A stretch of 64,000 bases of DNA from Cellulomonas sp. WB94 (GTDB lineage: Bacteria; Actinomycetota; Actinomycetes; Actinomycetales; Cellulomonadaceae), in the NCBI RefSeq assembly GCF_003115775.1, contig NZ_QEES01000002.1, positions 1,116,001 through 1,180,000 of the forward strand, given 5' to 3'. Positions 52,932 through 61,791 of this stretch are shown here, in pieces; position 1 is the first letter of the stretch; every line of letters begins with the position of its first letter. Both the position numbers and the translations under genes were made by a program. Under the pieces are notes generated by a model that searched no databases, was not told where the DNA came from, and saw only the letters and a program-made list of their open reading frames with translations.

Positions 52932-53810
52932 ATGACCGCGACCGGATCACCCCTCCCCCCTGCCACGGCGGGCCTCATCGCAGTGACCGGCGCGACCGGC
53001 CACGTCGGCGGGCTCGTCGCGCACGACCTGGCGCGCGAGGGGGCACGGCTGCGACTCGTCGTCCGGTCGGCCGCTCGGGCACCGCAGCTCCCCGGAGCGA
53101 CGGTCGTGGAGACGACGTACGGCGACCACGACCGGTCGGTCGCTGCGCTCGCCGGGGTCGACGTGCTGCTCATGGTCTCGGCCGCGGAGAGCGCGGACCG
53201 GCTCGACCAGCACCGCACCTTCATCGACGCGGCGGTCGCGGCGGGGGTCCACCACGTCGTCTACACGTCGTTCCTCGGAGCCGCGCCCGATGCGACCTTC
53301 ACGCTCGCGCGGGACCACTGGGCCACCGAGGAGCACCTGCGGGCAGCCGGGGTGCCGCACACGATCCTGCGCGACAGCTGCTACCTCGACTTCCTGCCCG
53401 ACCTGGCCGGGCCCGACGGCGTCATCCGGGGCCCCGCGGACGACGGCGTGGTCGGTGCCGTGGCGCGCGCCGACGTCGCACGAGTCGCCGCGGGCATCCT
53501 CCTTGCCGCCGACGAGCACGCCGGGGCGACCTACGAGCTCACCGGAAGCGAGGCCCTGACCCTGACGGAAGCCGCCCAGATCATCACCGAGGTGACCGGC
53601 CGCGCGACGACCTACGTCCCGGAGACGATCGAGGAGGCGTACGCGTCGCGCGCGTCCTACGGCGCCCCCGACTGGCAGGTCGACGCCTGGGTCTCCACCT
53701 ACACCGCGATCGCCGCCGGCGAGCTGGCCCTCGTCACCGACACGGTCGAACGGCTCACGGGCCGGCGCTCGATGACGCTCCGCGAGCTGCTGGCGCCGCT
53801 CGCGCTCTGA
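52932..53810 (+). CDS. NmrA-like NAD(P)-binding protein
   Basis: This 292-residue atypical short-chain dehydrogenase has the NAD(P) motif VTGATGHVGGLVAHDL near residue 17. Family segments are VDVLLMVSAAE, VYTSFLGAAPDATFTLARDH and ILRDSCYLDFLPD. There is no YxxxK catalytic pair, as in NmrA/HSCARG regulators and quinone-oxidoreductase-like proteins. GGGGGG precedes the ATG. Divergent from the amidohydrolase gene. Confidence 0.87.
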   Translation: MTATGSPLPPATAGLIAVTGATGHVGGLVAHDLAREGARLRLVVRSAARAPQLPGATVVETTYGDHDRSVAALAGVDVLLMVSAAESADRLDQHRTFIDAAVAAGVHHVVYTSFLGAAPDATFTLARDHWATEEHLRAAGVPHTILRDSCYLDFLPDLAGPDGVIRGPADDGVVGAVARADVARVAAGILLAADEHAGATYELTGSEALTLTEAAQIITEVTGRATTYVPETIEEAYASRASYGAPDWQVDAWVSTYTAIAAGELALVTDTVERLTGRRSMTLRELLAPLAL

Positions 53811-53879
53811 CGTGCTCGTCCGTGTCGGTGCCCCGTCCTAGCCTCTGCACCGAGATCCGCGACGACCCCGGAGCACCCC

Positions 53880-54353
53880 ATGACGACGACCGACCTCGAC
53901 GACCTCACGCGATTCATCGTCCGGGCGAAGGCGCACACGTACGCGGCCAGCAGCGGCATGGTCGCGTCGTCGCGTCCCGGGTCGCACGACCTGCAGTTCG
54001 CCGACGGACCGTTCACCTACATCGACACGTACGTGGGCGGCGCGGACTTCCTCGGGCAGGAGCTCGTCGTGCGGGACGGGCACCCCGTCTGGGCGCTCAA
54101 CTACTACGGGTATCTGCTGCGTCCGGACCTCATCGACGCGGCCACGTCGGGCGCGACGATCAAGGCGTGCCTCACGGCGCTGTACGCCGAGGGCCGCTTC
54201 CTGGGCGGCTGGAGCTTCGACGTCGACCCTTACACGTACACCGACACGAACGACGGCGACGTCACGCACTTCACCGGCACCGAGTGGATCGGCCGGGGCG
54301 ACGAGCGGGTCTACGAGCTCGTCTACCACGGCGGGCTCGTGCGCGAGCGCTGA
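53880..54353 (+). CDS. DUF5680 protein
   Basis: This 157-residue protein is built like DUF5680: FIVRAKAHTYAASSGMV, SSRPGSHDLQFADGPFTYID, DTYVGGADFLGQELV, WALNYYGYLL and a closing YELVYHGG. It is soluble, without known function; some members are fused to XRE regulators. Followed by a strong hairpin at 54365-54402. Confidence 0.82.
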   Translation: MTTTDLDDLTRFIVRAKAHTYAASSGMVASSRPGSHDLQFADGPFTYIDTYVGGADFLGQELVVRDGHPVWALNYYGYLLRPDLIDAATSGATIKACLTALYAEGRFLGGWSFDVDPYTYTDTNDGDVTHFTGTEWIGRGDERVYELVYHGGLVRER

Positions 54354-54364
54354 CGCCAGCGTCC

Positions 54365-54402
54365 ACGGCGGCGCCGGTACCCGAAGGTTCCGGCGCCGCC
54401 GT
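54365..54402. terminator. Bidirectional terminator-like hairpin
   Basis: Arms ACGGCGGCGCCGG (54365-54377) and CCGGCGCCGCCGT (54390-54402) pair perfectly over 13 bp. The loop has three further pairs. It lies between two convergent genes ending at 54353 and 54421. The T content on the plus side is low, so factor-independent termination is likely but not strong. Confidence 0.6.
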
Positions 54403-54420
54403 CGTCGTTCTCAGCTGGGT

Positions 54421-55227
54421 TCAGAACCCCTTGTACTCCGGAGCCCGCTTCTGTGCCGCCGCGACGTTCGTCTCCATGAAGTCCGCGCTCAGTGCACCGA
54501 GCGCGAGGTAGTCACCCTCGATCTGGAAGTACGTGTCCATCGAGTAGTCGTGCAGCCGGTTCGAGATCTGCTTGACGTGGTTGATGCCGACGGGCGACTT
54601 CTCGGCGATCTTGTCGGCCAGGGCGCGGGCCCGGGCGTACGCCTCGTCGGCAGGGGCGACCTCGTATACCATGCCCATGTCGAGTGCGGCCTGCGCGCCG
54701 ATCGGCTCGCCGAGCATGCACAGCGCCTTCGCCTTCATCGGGCCGACCAGACGCTGGAGCGCCCACAGCCCACCCGTGTCGGGGCTGAGCGCGTAGTTGA
54801 CGAACAGCTCGTGGAACGAGGCCTTCTCGGAGGCCACGACGATGTCGGTCGAGAGCACCAGGTTGCAGCCACCGCCGAGGCACGCGCCCTCCGCGAGCCC
54901 GATGACGGGCACCGGGATCGTGTACAGCTTCTTCAGCAGGCCCGAGATCTCGAACATGACCTCGCGCGCGGATTTCAGGTCCTTTGCGAGCTTGGTCTTG
55001 ATGATGTCGAGGTCGCCGGGCCCGAACGACACCGGGCCGGTGCCGCGCAGGATCGCGACGCGGATCTCGTCGTCCCAGTGGACGTCGTCGAGCGCGGCGC
55101 CCAGCTCGTCGATGAGCTGCTCGCCGAACCGGTTGAGGTTCTCCGCGCAGTCGAGCGTGATCGTCGCGACGTGGCCGTCCTTCTCGACGGTCACGACGTG
55201 GTCGTACTTCTTCTCATACGGGTACAC
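54421..55227 (-). CDS. Enoyl-CoA hydratase/isomerase family protein
   Basis: This 268-residue crotonase-fold protein has an oxyanion-hole segment GLAEGACLGGGCNLVLSTD, and in the catalytic region SFHELFVNYALSPDTGGLW. The usual glutamate pair is only partly kept: HELF supplies one, while the second position reads SPDTGG. It could act as a hydratase, isomerase or hydrolase. Last gene of the fixABCX-acyl-CoA dehydrogenase-SDR cluster, 40 nt after the SDR gene. Confidence 0.83.
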   Translation of the reverse strand: MYPYEKKYDHVVTVEKDGHVATITLDCAENLNRFGEQLIDELGAALDDVHWDDEIRVAILRGTGPVSFGPGDLDIIKTKLAKDLKSAREVMFEISGLLKKLYTIPVPVIGLAEGACLGGGCNLVLSTDIVVASEKASFHELFVNYALSPDTGGLWALQRLVGPMKAKALCMLGEPIGAQAALDMGMVYEVAPADEAYARARALADKIAEKSPVGINHVKQISNRLHDYSMDTYFQIEGDYLALGALSADFMETNVAAAQKRAPEYKGF

Positions 55228-55267
55228 GGTGCTTGCTCCTTGCCAGGGTCCGGTCGGTCGGGTCAGG

Positions 55268-56116
55268 TCAGCGCACGACGAGCTTGGGCCGCACGCCCGC
55301 GACGATCGCCGCGGTCCGGCCCGTGATCGCCGGGTTGTAGGCGGGGTGCGTGAGGATGTAGAAGGTCCCCTTCTCCATCTCGGTGATGATCGTCTCGACC
55401 GCGTCCGCGACCGGCAGGCCGAGCGGGATCGACCCCGTGACGACCGCGGTCTTCGCGCGGAAGTCGTCGGTCGCGTAGTACGGGTCGTTCGCGTCGTACG
55501 TGCTCGGGTCGCGGTGCCGCAGGCAGTTGTCGAGGTCGGTCTGCACGACGGCGGGGCACACGACGTGCGCCGTGACCTTCGAGCCGATCCCCTGCAGCTG
55601 CAGCTCGAGCACCTCGGTCAGGGACAGCGACGCGAACTTGCTCGCGACGTACGCGGGCGAGTTCTCGACCGTGAGCAGTCCGGCGATCGACGCGGTGTCG
55701 ATGATCCGGCACGGGGTGTCCTGCGCGATCATCTTTGGCACGAACGCCTTGATGCCGTGCACGACGCCCTTGACGTTGACGTCGAACAGCCAGTCCCAGT
55801 CCGCGAGCGGCTGGTCCCAGATCGTTCCGACCGAGATGACGCCCGCGTTGTTGAAGAACAGGTCGACCGCGCCGTACGTCGCGACGGTCCGGACAGCGAA
55901 CGCCTCCATGTCGGCGAAGTGGCGCACGTCGAACACCGACTCGAACACCTCGACGCCGTAGTCCTCGAGCTCCTTGCGCAGCGCGCCGAGGTGGTCGGCG
56001 TCGATGTCCGCGAGCGCCAGACGTGCGCCCGCGGCCCCGAAGCGGAGCGCGAGCTCCTTGCCGATGCCGTTCGCCGCACCCGTGATCGCGACGACCTTGC
56101 CCTGGTAGTCCTGCAT
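55268..56116 (-). CDS. Short-chain dehydrogenase/reductase
   Basis: This 282-residue classical SDR has the NAD motif TGAANGIGKEL, Asp in ALADIDADH (NAD preference), NNAG, catalytic Ser in DTASIAGL and YxxxK in SPAYVASKFA. A strong AGGAGG lies before ATG 56116. Its place beside an acyl-CoA dehydrogenase and an enoyl-CoA hydratase suggests oxidation of a hydroxyacyl-CoA or a related alcohol. The substrate is not known. Confidence 0.88.
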   Translation of the reverse strand: MQDYQGKVVAITGAANGIGKELALRFGAAGARLALADIDADHLGALRKELEDYGVEVFESVFDVRHFADMEAFAVRTVATYGAVDLFFNNAGVISVGTIWDQPLADWDWLFDVNVKGVVHGIKAFVPKMIAQDTPCRIIDTASIAGLLTVENSPAYVASKFASLSLTEVLELQLQGIGSKVTAHVVCPAVVQTDLDNCLRHRDPSTYDANDPYYATDDFRAKTAVVTGSIPLGLPVADAVETIITEMEKGTFYILTHPAYNPAITGRTAAIVAGVRPKLVVR

Positions 56117-56169
56117 GACGTTCCTCCTTGAACAGTGCTGCGTGAGTTGGGTGAACCGAGGGGGTGCGG

Positions 56170-57327
56170 TCAGGCGAGCTTCCGCTTGATCAGGCCGGCG
56201 ATGACGTCCTGGAGCGCCTCGACCGAGGCGCCGCCGATCGCCATGACCTTGGCGTCGCGCCAGAACCGCTCGACGCCGGTGTCGACGACCGTGCCGACGC
56301 CGCCGAACAGCTGGATGGCCTCGCGGCCGACGTACTCGGAGACCTCGGCGCCCTTGACCTTGAGCAGACGGCCCGTCGCGAGGCACAGCTCGCCGCGGTC
56401 CCGCTCGGCGTAGGTCGAGTACACGAGAGCGCGCAACGACTCGATCTCGCCCCACATGCGCGCGAGCTTGTGCCGCGTGACCTGGAACCGGTCGAACAGC
56501 GCGAGTCCCTGCTGCTCACGCTCGAGGCTGTAGGCGAGCGCCATCTGGTAGGCGCCCTCGGCGATCCCGAGGCTGACCGGGCCGCAGCTGAGGAACTCGG
56601 CGGTCGCGCTGACGAACATCGCCTGCAGGCACCCGCCGAGCGGGCCGAGGAGGTTCTCCTTCGGGATGCGGCAGCCGGTGAACGACAGCGAACCGGTCGC
56701 CGAGCCGTGCCAGCCGAGCTTGTGCTCGGGCTTGCCGATCCCCAGGCCGGGCGTGCCGGCGGGGACGAGGAACGCGCTCAGACCGGCCTTCGTCACGGGG
56801 TCGACGTGGTCGGCCGTGACCGCGATGACGACGTAGAGGTCCGCGACGCCGATGTTGCAGATGAGCACCTTGCCGCCGTCGAGCACCCACTCGTCGCCGT
56901 CGAGCACGGCCCGCGTCTGGAACTCGACCTGGTTGTCGCCGCCGACGGCCTCGGTCGAGCCGCACGCCATGATGATCTCGCCGGCCGCCGCGGGCACGAG
57001 GTACTGCTTCTTCTGCTCGACGGTGCCGAGCATCTCGAGCAGGCCGCCCGCGAGGAGGCTGTGCGCACCCATCGCGACCGTCAGGACCGGCAGGGCCTTG
57101 GCGATCTCCTCGTAGACCAGCGCGTGCGTCGTCTGGTCGCCGCCGAGCCCGCCGAACTCCTCGGGTACGGACACCCCGAGCAGCCCGAGCTCACCCGCCC
57201 GCTTGAACAGCGCGAGCGGGAACTCGTTGCTCGCGTCGATCTCCATCGCCTGCGGCGCGACCTCGGTCGCGACGAACTCCCGGACGGTGCGCAGGATCGC
57301 TTCGCGCTCCTCATTCAGGTACCACAT
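56170..57327 (-). CDS. Acyl-CoA dehydrogenase
   Basis: This 385-residue flavoprotein has an N-terminal helical domain (EEREAILRTVREFVATEV), a middle strand domain (GGDNQVEFQTRAVLDGDEWVLDG) and the C-terminal FAD region QLFGGVGTVVDTGVERFWRDAK. The usual base loop after RDAK (YEGT in many members) reads IGGAS, so the Glu is not at that position. Some FadE-type enzymes place it elsewhere. It would pass electrons to the adjacent FixAB flavoprotein. Confidence 0.87.
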   Translation of the reverse strand: MWYLNEEREAILRTVREFVATEVAPQAMEIDASNEFPLALFKRAGELGLLGVSVPEEFGGLGGDQTTHALVYEEIAKALPVLTVAMGAHSLLAGGLLEMLGTVEQKKQYLVPAAAGEIIMACGSTEAVGGDNQVEFQTRAVLDGDEWVLDGGKVLICNIGVADLYVVIAVTADHVDPVTKAGLSAFLVPAGTPGLGIGKPEHKLGWHGSATGSLSFTGCRIPKENLLGPLGGCLQAMFVSATAEFLSCGPVSLGIAEGAYQMALAYSLEREQQGLALFDRFQVTRHKLARMWGEIESLRALVYSTYAERDRGELCLATGRLLKVKGAEVSEYVGREAIQLFGGVGTVVDTGVERFWRDAKVMAIGGASVEALQDVIAGLIKRKLA

Positions 57328-57395
57328 CGTCGTGCTCCTTCACTTGATCGATCTCTGCTGATGACGCGCGACACCGGGGTCTGCCCGGAGCGGCG

Positions 57396-57689
57396 CTAGC
57401 CCTGCCGGTAGCTGACGCCGAACGTGCCGCGCGGGTAGGTCCACCGGACGATCCCGCCGGTCCGGCACACGACCCGGCAGGTGCCGCACTCGAGGCACCC
57501 GGCGTGGTCGAAGGTCAGCTCGCCGTCGGGGCCGAGCGTGTAGAGCTGTGCGGGGCAGACCGCGACGCACGGCTTGTCGACGCACGTCGCGCAGATCCGG
57601 GCGTCGACGACGATGTGCGGCTCGTCCTCGTCGACCTCGAACTGGTCGCGCCCGAGCAGCTCCGGGACGCTCAGGGGCTGGGCGCTCAT
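57396..57689 (-). CDS. fixX: Ferredoxin-like protein FixX
   Basis: This 97-residue protein has CATCVDKPCVAVCP and CLECGTCRVVC, eight cysteines arranged for iron-sulfur binding as in FixX, CaiX and ETF-quinone-oxidoreductase tails. ATG 57689 overlaps the fixC stop (ATGA). It carries electrons within the FixABCX complex, at the membrane side with FixC. Confidence 0.9.
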   Translation of the reverse strand: MSAQPLSVPELLGRDQFEVDEDEPHIVVDARICATCVDKPCVAVCPAQLYTLGPDGELTFDHAGCLECGTCRVVCRTGGIVRWTYPRGTFGVSYRQG

Positions 57690-58969
57690 ATCGACCTCAC
57701 TCCGACGAGGCCGTCGCGCAGGACGGCGCGCAACGGCACGTGGTGGGCGCGCATCGCCGCGCGGACCTGCGTGCGGATCGGCCGTGGGGCGCGGGCGTCG
57801 ACGGTGAACAGCGACTGGGCGACGTCGAGCACGAGGCCTGGGTAGGTCCGGTAGAGGCGCTCGATGCCCATGAGGTCCGCGTAGCCGTCGGCCGCGTGCA
57901 TCGTCGCGGGCAGGCCGGACCGGTCGAGGGCCGTGCGGTACGCGATCTCCAGGTCGCCGCCCGCGACGATCGCCTCGGCGGCCGCGACGCCCGACACGAG
58001 CGCGAGGTCCATCCCGCGCACGGTGTACCCGAGGTTGAGGACGAACCCCGCAGCCTCCCCCGTGACCAGGAACCCGTCGCGCGCGAGCCGTTTCGGCACG
58101 CCGCGCCAGCCGTCCTCGCGCACGAGGTGCGCCGCGTACTCGAGCGTCGTGCCGCCCGCGACGAGCGGTCGCACGGCGGGGTGGGCCTTGAGGGCCTGCA
58201 GCATCCCGTGGGTCGTGGTGCCGCTCGCGGTCACCTGCTCGGGAGAGACGACGATGCCCAGCGAGACGCTGTCAGCGTTCGTGTAGAGGAACGCTCCGCC
58301 GTGGACCCCCGCGGTGCAGCCGAGCATGAGGGTCGCCGCACCCTCACCGGGACCGACGCCGAACCGTGCCTCGATCGTCGCGGCGTCGAGCGCGATGACC
58401 TCCTTGACCCCGACGCCGACCGCGTGCGCCGACAGCTCGCCGACCAGCCCGGCCTCACGCGCCAGGAACGAGTTGACCCCGTCCGCGGCCACCACGACCC
58501 CGGCGCGCATCTCCTCGCCGCCCGCCATGATCCCGACGACCCGACCGTCCTCGACGAGCAGAGAGTCGACCCGGATGCCGGTCGCGAGCATGACCCCGGC
58601 GGCCTCGGCCCGGTCGGCGAACCACGCGTCGAACCGCGAGCGCAGGACCGTGACCGACGTCGGCAGGTCGTCGACCGCTGCGGGCGGACCCGCGAGCGAG
58701 ACGGTCATCGAGCGGTCGTCGTCCATCATCACGATCTGCTCGCGCACGACCGACCGCTCGAACGGCGCCTCGCGGGTCAGCCCCGCCTCAACCGCCTCGA
58801 GCGCGTACGTGTACAGGCGCCCGCCGCTGACGTTCTTCGAGCCGACGGTCGTCCCGCGCTCGACCAGCACGACCGACCGGCCCGCGAGCGCGAGCCGGTA
58901 GGCGCACGCGATCCCGGCCAGTCCCGCGCCGACGACGATGACGTCGACGGCCTCCGTGTCCTCGCCCAT
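57686..58969 (-). CDS. fixC: Electron-transfer flavoprotein:quinone oxidoreductase-like FixC
   Basis: This 427-residue FAD protein has a dinucleotide motif VIVVGAGLAGIACAYRLA at the N terminus, a GSKNVSGGRLY segment and the FAD-contacting FLVTGEAAGFVLNLGYTVRGMDLAL. This is the FixC/ETF-QO pattern. Such proteins take electrons from FixAB and, with FixX, reduce quinone. ATG 58969 is chosen because the FAD fold starts there. It sits between fixB and fixX in order. Confidence 0.9.
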   Translation of the reverse strand: MGEDTEAVDVIVVGAGLAGIACAYRLALAGRSVVLVERGTTVGSKNVSGGRLYTYALEAVEAGLTREAPFERSVVREQIVMMDDDRSMTVSLAGPPAAVDDLPTSVTVLRSRFDAWFADRAEAAGVMLATGIRVDSLLVEDGRVVGIMAGGEEMRAGVVVAADGVNSFLAREAGLVGELSAHAVGVGVKEVIALDAATIEARFGVGPGEGAATLMLGCTAGVHGGAFLYTNADSVSLGIVVSPEQVTASGTTTHGMLQALKAHPAVRPLVAGGTTLEYAAHLVREDGWRGVPKRLARDGFLVTGEAAGFVLNLGYTVRGMDLALVSGVAAAEAIVAGGDLEIAYRTALDRSGLPATMHAADGYADLMGIERLYRTYPGLVLDVAQSLFTVDARAPRPIRTQVRAAMRAHHVPLRAVLRDGLVGVRSI

Positions 58970-58979
58970 GTCCCGGCCC

Positions 58980-59915
58980 TCAGCGCCGCGCGCGGACGGC
59001 CGCGGCGAGCAGTGGCACGATCTCGTGCGCGTCGCCCACGACCGCGTAGTCGCACACTGCGAACAGGGGCGCCGTCGGGCTCGTGTTGATGCCGACGACG
59101 ACCTTCGCGTCCCTGAACCCGACTGTGTGCTGGACCTGCCCGGAGACACCGAGCCCGACGTAGAGGTCGGGGTGCACGTGGGCACCCGAGATCCCGATGT
59201 ACCGCTCGGTCGGCAGCAGCCCGCGGTCCTCTGCGACGGGGCGCGTGCAGGCCACCTCGGCGTCGAGCGCCTCGGCCAGGTCGCCGGCGAGCTCGAGGTC
59301 GCCGGGCTCGGCGAGCCCCATGCCGATGCACACGACGCGGGCGGCGCTCGCGAGGTCGACCCCCGCGCGCACTCGAGCGGTCCGCGACAGGACCCGGACG
59401 CGCTCGTCGACGTCGACCGCGACCACCTCGACGGGACTCGCGCTGCCCGAGGCTGAGGCTGCGACCGCGCGTCCCGCCGCGACCGTCACGACGGCCGTCC
59501 CGGTCCACGTCTCGGTCTGCACGGCACCGCCCGCGTACATGACGCGCTCGGCCTGCCATGCGCCGTCGGGCAGGGCCGTGATGACGCTCGCCTCGCTGAC
59601 CAGCGCGCAGTCGAGGAGTGCCGCGACCCGTGCCGCGACCTCCCAGCCGCTGACGGTCGCACCGACGAGCAGCAGGTCGGCGCCGCGGTCGCGCACGAGA
59701 CCGGCGAGCGCAGCGACGTACGCCTCGGGCCGTGCGGCGCCCGTCGTCCCGCGGGCCTCGAGCACGACGACCGACGTAGCGCCCGTCGCGCTGAGCGTGC
59801 CGGCCGCGTCGGCACCGAGGCACACGGCGTGCACCTCGTCCGCGAGCGCCGCGGCGCTCGTCACGAGCTCGGCGGCGAGCCGCGGGTCCTCGGAGAAGAC
59901 GTAGATCCCGGTCAT
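58980..59915 (-). CDS. fixB: Electron-transfer flavoprotein alpha subunit FixB
   Basis: This 311-residue protein has an N-terminal nucleotide-binding-like domain (IYVFSEDPRLAAELV; DLLLVGATVSGWEVAARVAA). The C-terminal FAD domain has VVCIGMGLAEPGDLELA, TERYIGISGAHVHPDLYVGLGVSGQVQH and VVVGINTSPTAPLFAVCDY, the ETF-alpha FAD signature. It forms a heterodimer with FixA; the ATG overlaps the fixA stop (TGATG). Confidence 0.92.
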   Translation of the reverse strand: MTGIYVFSEDPRLAAELVTSAAALADEVHAVCLGADAAGTLSATGATSVVVLEARGTTGAARPEAYVAALAGLVRDRGADLLLVGATVSGWEVAARVAALLDCALVSEASVITALPDGAWQAERVMYAGGAVQTETWTGTAVVTVAAGRAVAASASGSASPVEVVAVDVDERVRVLSRTARVRAGVDLASAARVVCIGMGLAEPGDLELAGDLAEALDAEVACTRPVAEDRGLLPTERYIGISGAHVHPDLYVGLGVSGQVQHTVGFRDAKVVVGINTSPTAPLFAVCDYAVVGDAHEIVPLLAAAVRARR

Positions 59916-60694
59916 CAGAGCACCCCGTCCTGGGCCAGGCCCGCGACGAGCGCGTCGACCTTGTCCTGTGCGTCGCCGTCGGCCAGCACCACGCGGCGGC
60001 GCGCGGCGACGTACCCGAGGAACGACGTGACGGTCGTCCGGGCCGTCACGGCAGCCACCGGCAGCCCGAGGTCGGCGACGGGCACCTGCTCGCTGGGCTT
60101 CTTGGCCGCGCCGAGCACCGACCGGAGCCCGGGGATCGGTGCCGGGGCGACCTCGGGGACCACCGTCACGAGCGCGGGCAGGTCGCACTCGACGGTCTCG
60201 AGGTCGACGCCGACGACGCGCACCGCCCGCAGCGTGCGGCCCTCGACCGTGAGCTCACGGACGTTGGTCACGACCGGCCAGCCGAGCAGCTCGCCGAGGC
60301 GCGGTCCGGTCTCGTGGGCGTAGGTGTCGGACGCGCCCTCGGTGCACAGGACCAGGTCGACGTCGTCGAGCCGACGGACCTGCGCCGCGAGGACCTGCGC
60401 GGTGACGTGGCCGTCCGCCCGGGTGCCCTCGTCGGCAACCACGTGCACAGCGCGGTCGACGCCCCGGGACAGCGCGTCCTTCAGACCCGTCCGGGCGTCT
60501 GGGCCGCCGAACGTCAGGCCGACGAGCTCACCGCCCATCGACCCGGCGACGATGCGCGCGGACTCGATCGTGTTGCGGTCGTAGTCGGAGATCTTGCGTC
60601 GCGCGCGGCTCGCGTCGACGGCACGCGTCACGGGGTCCACCCGCAGCTCGCCCTCGGCGGCGACCCACTTGAAGCACACGACTGTCCTGGCCAA
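59915..60694 (-). CDS. fixA: Electron-transfer flavoprotein beta subunit FixA
   Basis: This 259-residue ETF-beta protein shows ISDYDRNTIESARIV, LTFGGPDARTGLKDALSRGVDRAVHV, VDLVLCTEGASDTYAHETGP and a LPALVTVVPEV segment. In bifurcating FixAB the beta subunit binds NADH and the bifurcating flavin. It is first in the run fixA-fixB-fixC-fixX. No obvious operator was found in the 170 nt upstream. Confidence 0.9.
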   Translation of the reverse strand: MARTVVCFKWVAAEGELRVDPVTRAVDASRARRKISDYDRNTIESARIVAGSMGGELVGLTFGGPDARTGLKDALSRGVDRAVHVVADEGTRADGHVTAQVLAAQVRRLDDVDLVLCTEGASDTYAHETGPRLGELLGWPVVTNVRELTVEGRTLRAVRVVGVDLETVECDLPALVTVVPEVAPAPIPGLRSVLGAAKKPSEQVPVADLGLPVAAVTARTTVTSFLGYVAARRRVVLADGDAQDKVDALVAGLAQDGVL

Positions 60695-60864
60695 GGCCGG
60701 ATCCTCACCACGAGCGCGTCCCGGCGACGCGTTCGTCGCGGTACCGGGCTGACCCTCCTACCCTCGCGGCCGGGCACCGCCCGGAACCGCGCCGGTGCGG
60801 TAGGAACGGGACCGGTCGTGGTCAGTTCGGGACACGGCCCGGCGCGGACCCGCCGCAGTACCGC

Positions 60865-61722
60865 TCAGCCGCGACGCGACGCACGGAAGGAGCCTGGCGT
60901 CGTGCCCGTCGCCCGCGTGAAGAACTTGCAGAAGTTCGCCGCGTCGTCGAAGCCGAGCCGTCGGCCGACGACGCTCACCGACAGGTCGGTGTAGGCGAGC
61001 AGGCGCCGGGCCTCGAGGGCGAGCCGCGCGTCGATGACACGCTTCGGGGTGAGGCCGCTCGCCTCGACGCTCGCGCGGGCCACGGTCTTCGACGAGTACC
61101 CGAGGACGGCCGCGTACTCCTCGGCGGTGTGCAGCGTGCTGAAGGAGCGCTCGACGAGGTCGAAGAACGCCTGGGCGACGGGGTGTGGCTCGACGGGCTT
61201 CCCGGCGTGCAGAGCGGGGGCCTGGCCGAGCCGCAGGAGGAAGGCGAGCAGCAGGTGCCGCAGCATCGTGTCGCCCTGCGCGAGGTGCGGGCCGGTGGGG
61301 CCGAACACGTACCGCTCGTACTCGCCCTCGAGGACCGCGAGGTGCGCGCGGACATCACCCAGGTCGTCGGCGCCGAGGTTCCACGACGTCGGACCCACGC
61401 GCATCGAGGAGTCCGCACCGAGGAACTCGTCGGTGAAGCACACGGCCGTCCCCTCGACCGCGGGCGGACGCTCGTGGACCTGCCCCGGACGGATCCACAG
61501 GAGCGAGCCCGGCTCGTGGTGGTGCATCTCGAGGTCGACCATCTGGTCGGCCGCACCACCCGAGCACAGCAGGATCACGTGGAACTCGGTGCGTACCAGG
61601 TCGAACGCGCGGTTCCGGTCCATGCAGCCGCCGGTCGGGCGCAGCGGCGCGAGGCACACCCCGAGCTCGGACCGGGTCGGGTGGACCGCGCCGAGCCGGC
61701 CGATCGTGGGCTGCACTGCCAT
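60865..61722 (-). CDS. AraC-family transcriptional regulator
   Basis: This 285-residue regulator has an N-terminal cupin-like sensing domain (MHHHEPGSLLWIRPGQVHE) and a C-terminal AraC double helix-turn-helix (SSKTVARASVEASGLTPKRV; SVVGRRLGFDDAANFCKFFTRATGTTPGSFR). It lies directly upstream of fixA on the same strand, 170 nt away. It is a candidate activator of the fix/acyl-CoA cluster or of its own gene. The ligand is unknown. Confidence 0.87.
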   Translation of the reverse strand: MAVQPTIGRLGAVHPTRSELGVCLAPLRPTGGCMDRNRAFDLVRTEFHVILLCSGGAADQMVDLEMHHHEPGSLLWIRPGQVHERPPAVEGTAVCFTDEFLGADSSMRVGPTSWNLGADDLGDVRAHLAVLEGEYERYVFGPTGPHLAQGDTMLRHLLLAFLLRLGQAPALHAGKPVEPHPVAQAFFDLVERSFSTLHTAEEYAAVLGYSSKTVARASVEASGLTPKRVIDARLALEARRLLAYTDLSVSVVGRRLGFDDAANFCKFFTRATGTTPGSFRASRRG

Positions 61723-61791
61723 GCCCGAGACGCTAGGGGCGTCACGGGGGGTCGGGTCGGGACCATCGGCCCGCCACCGACGACCCAGCGG

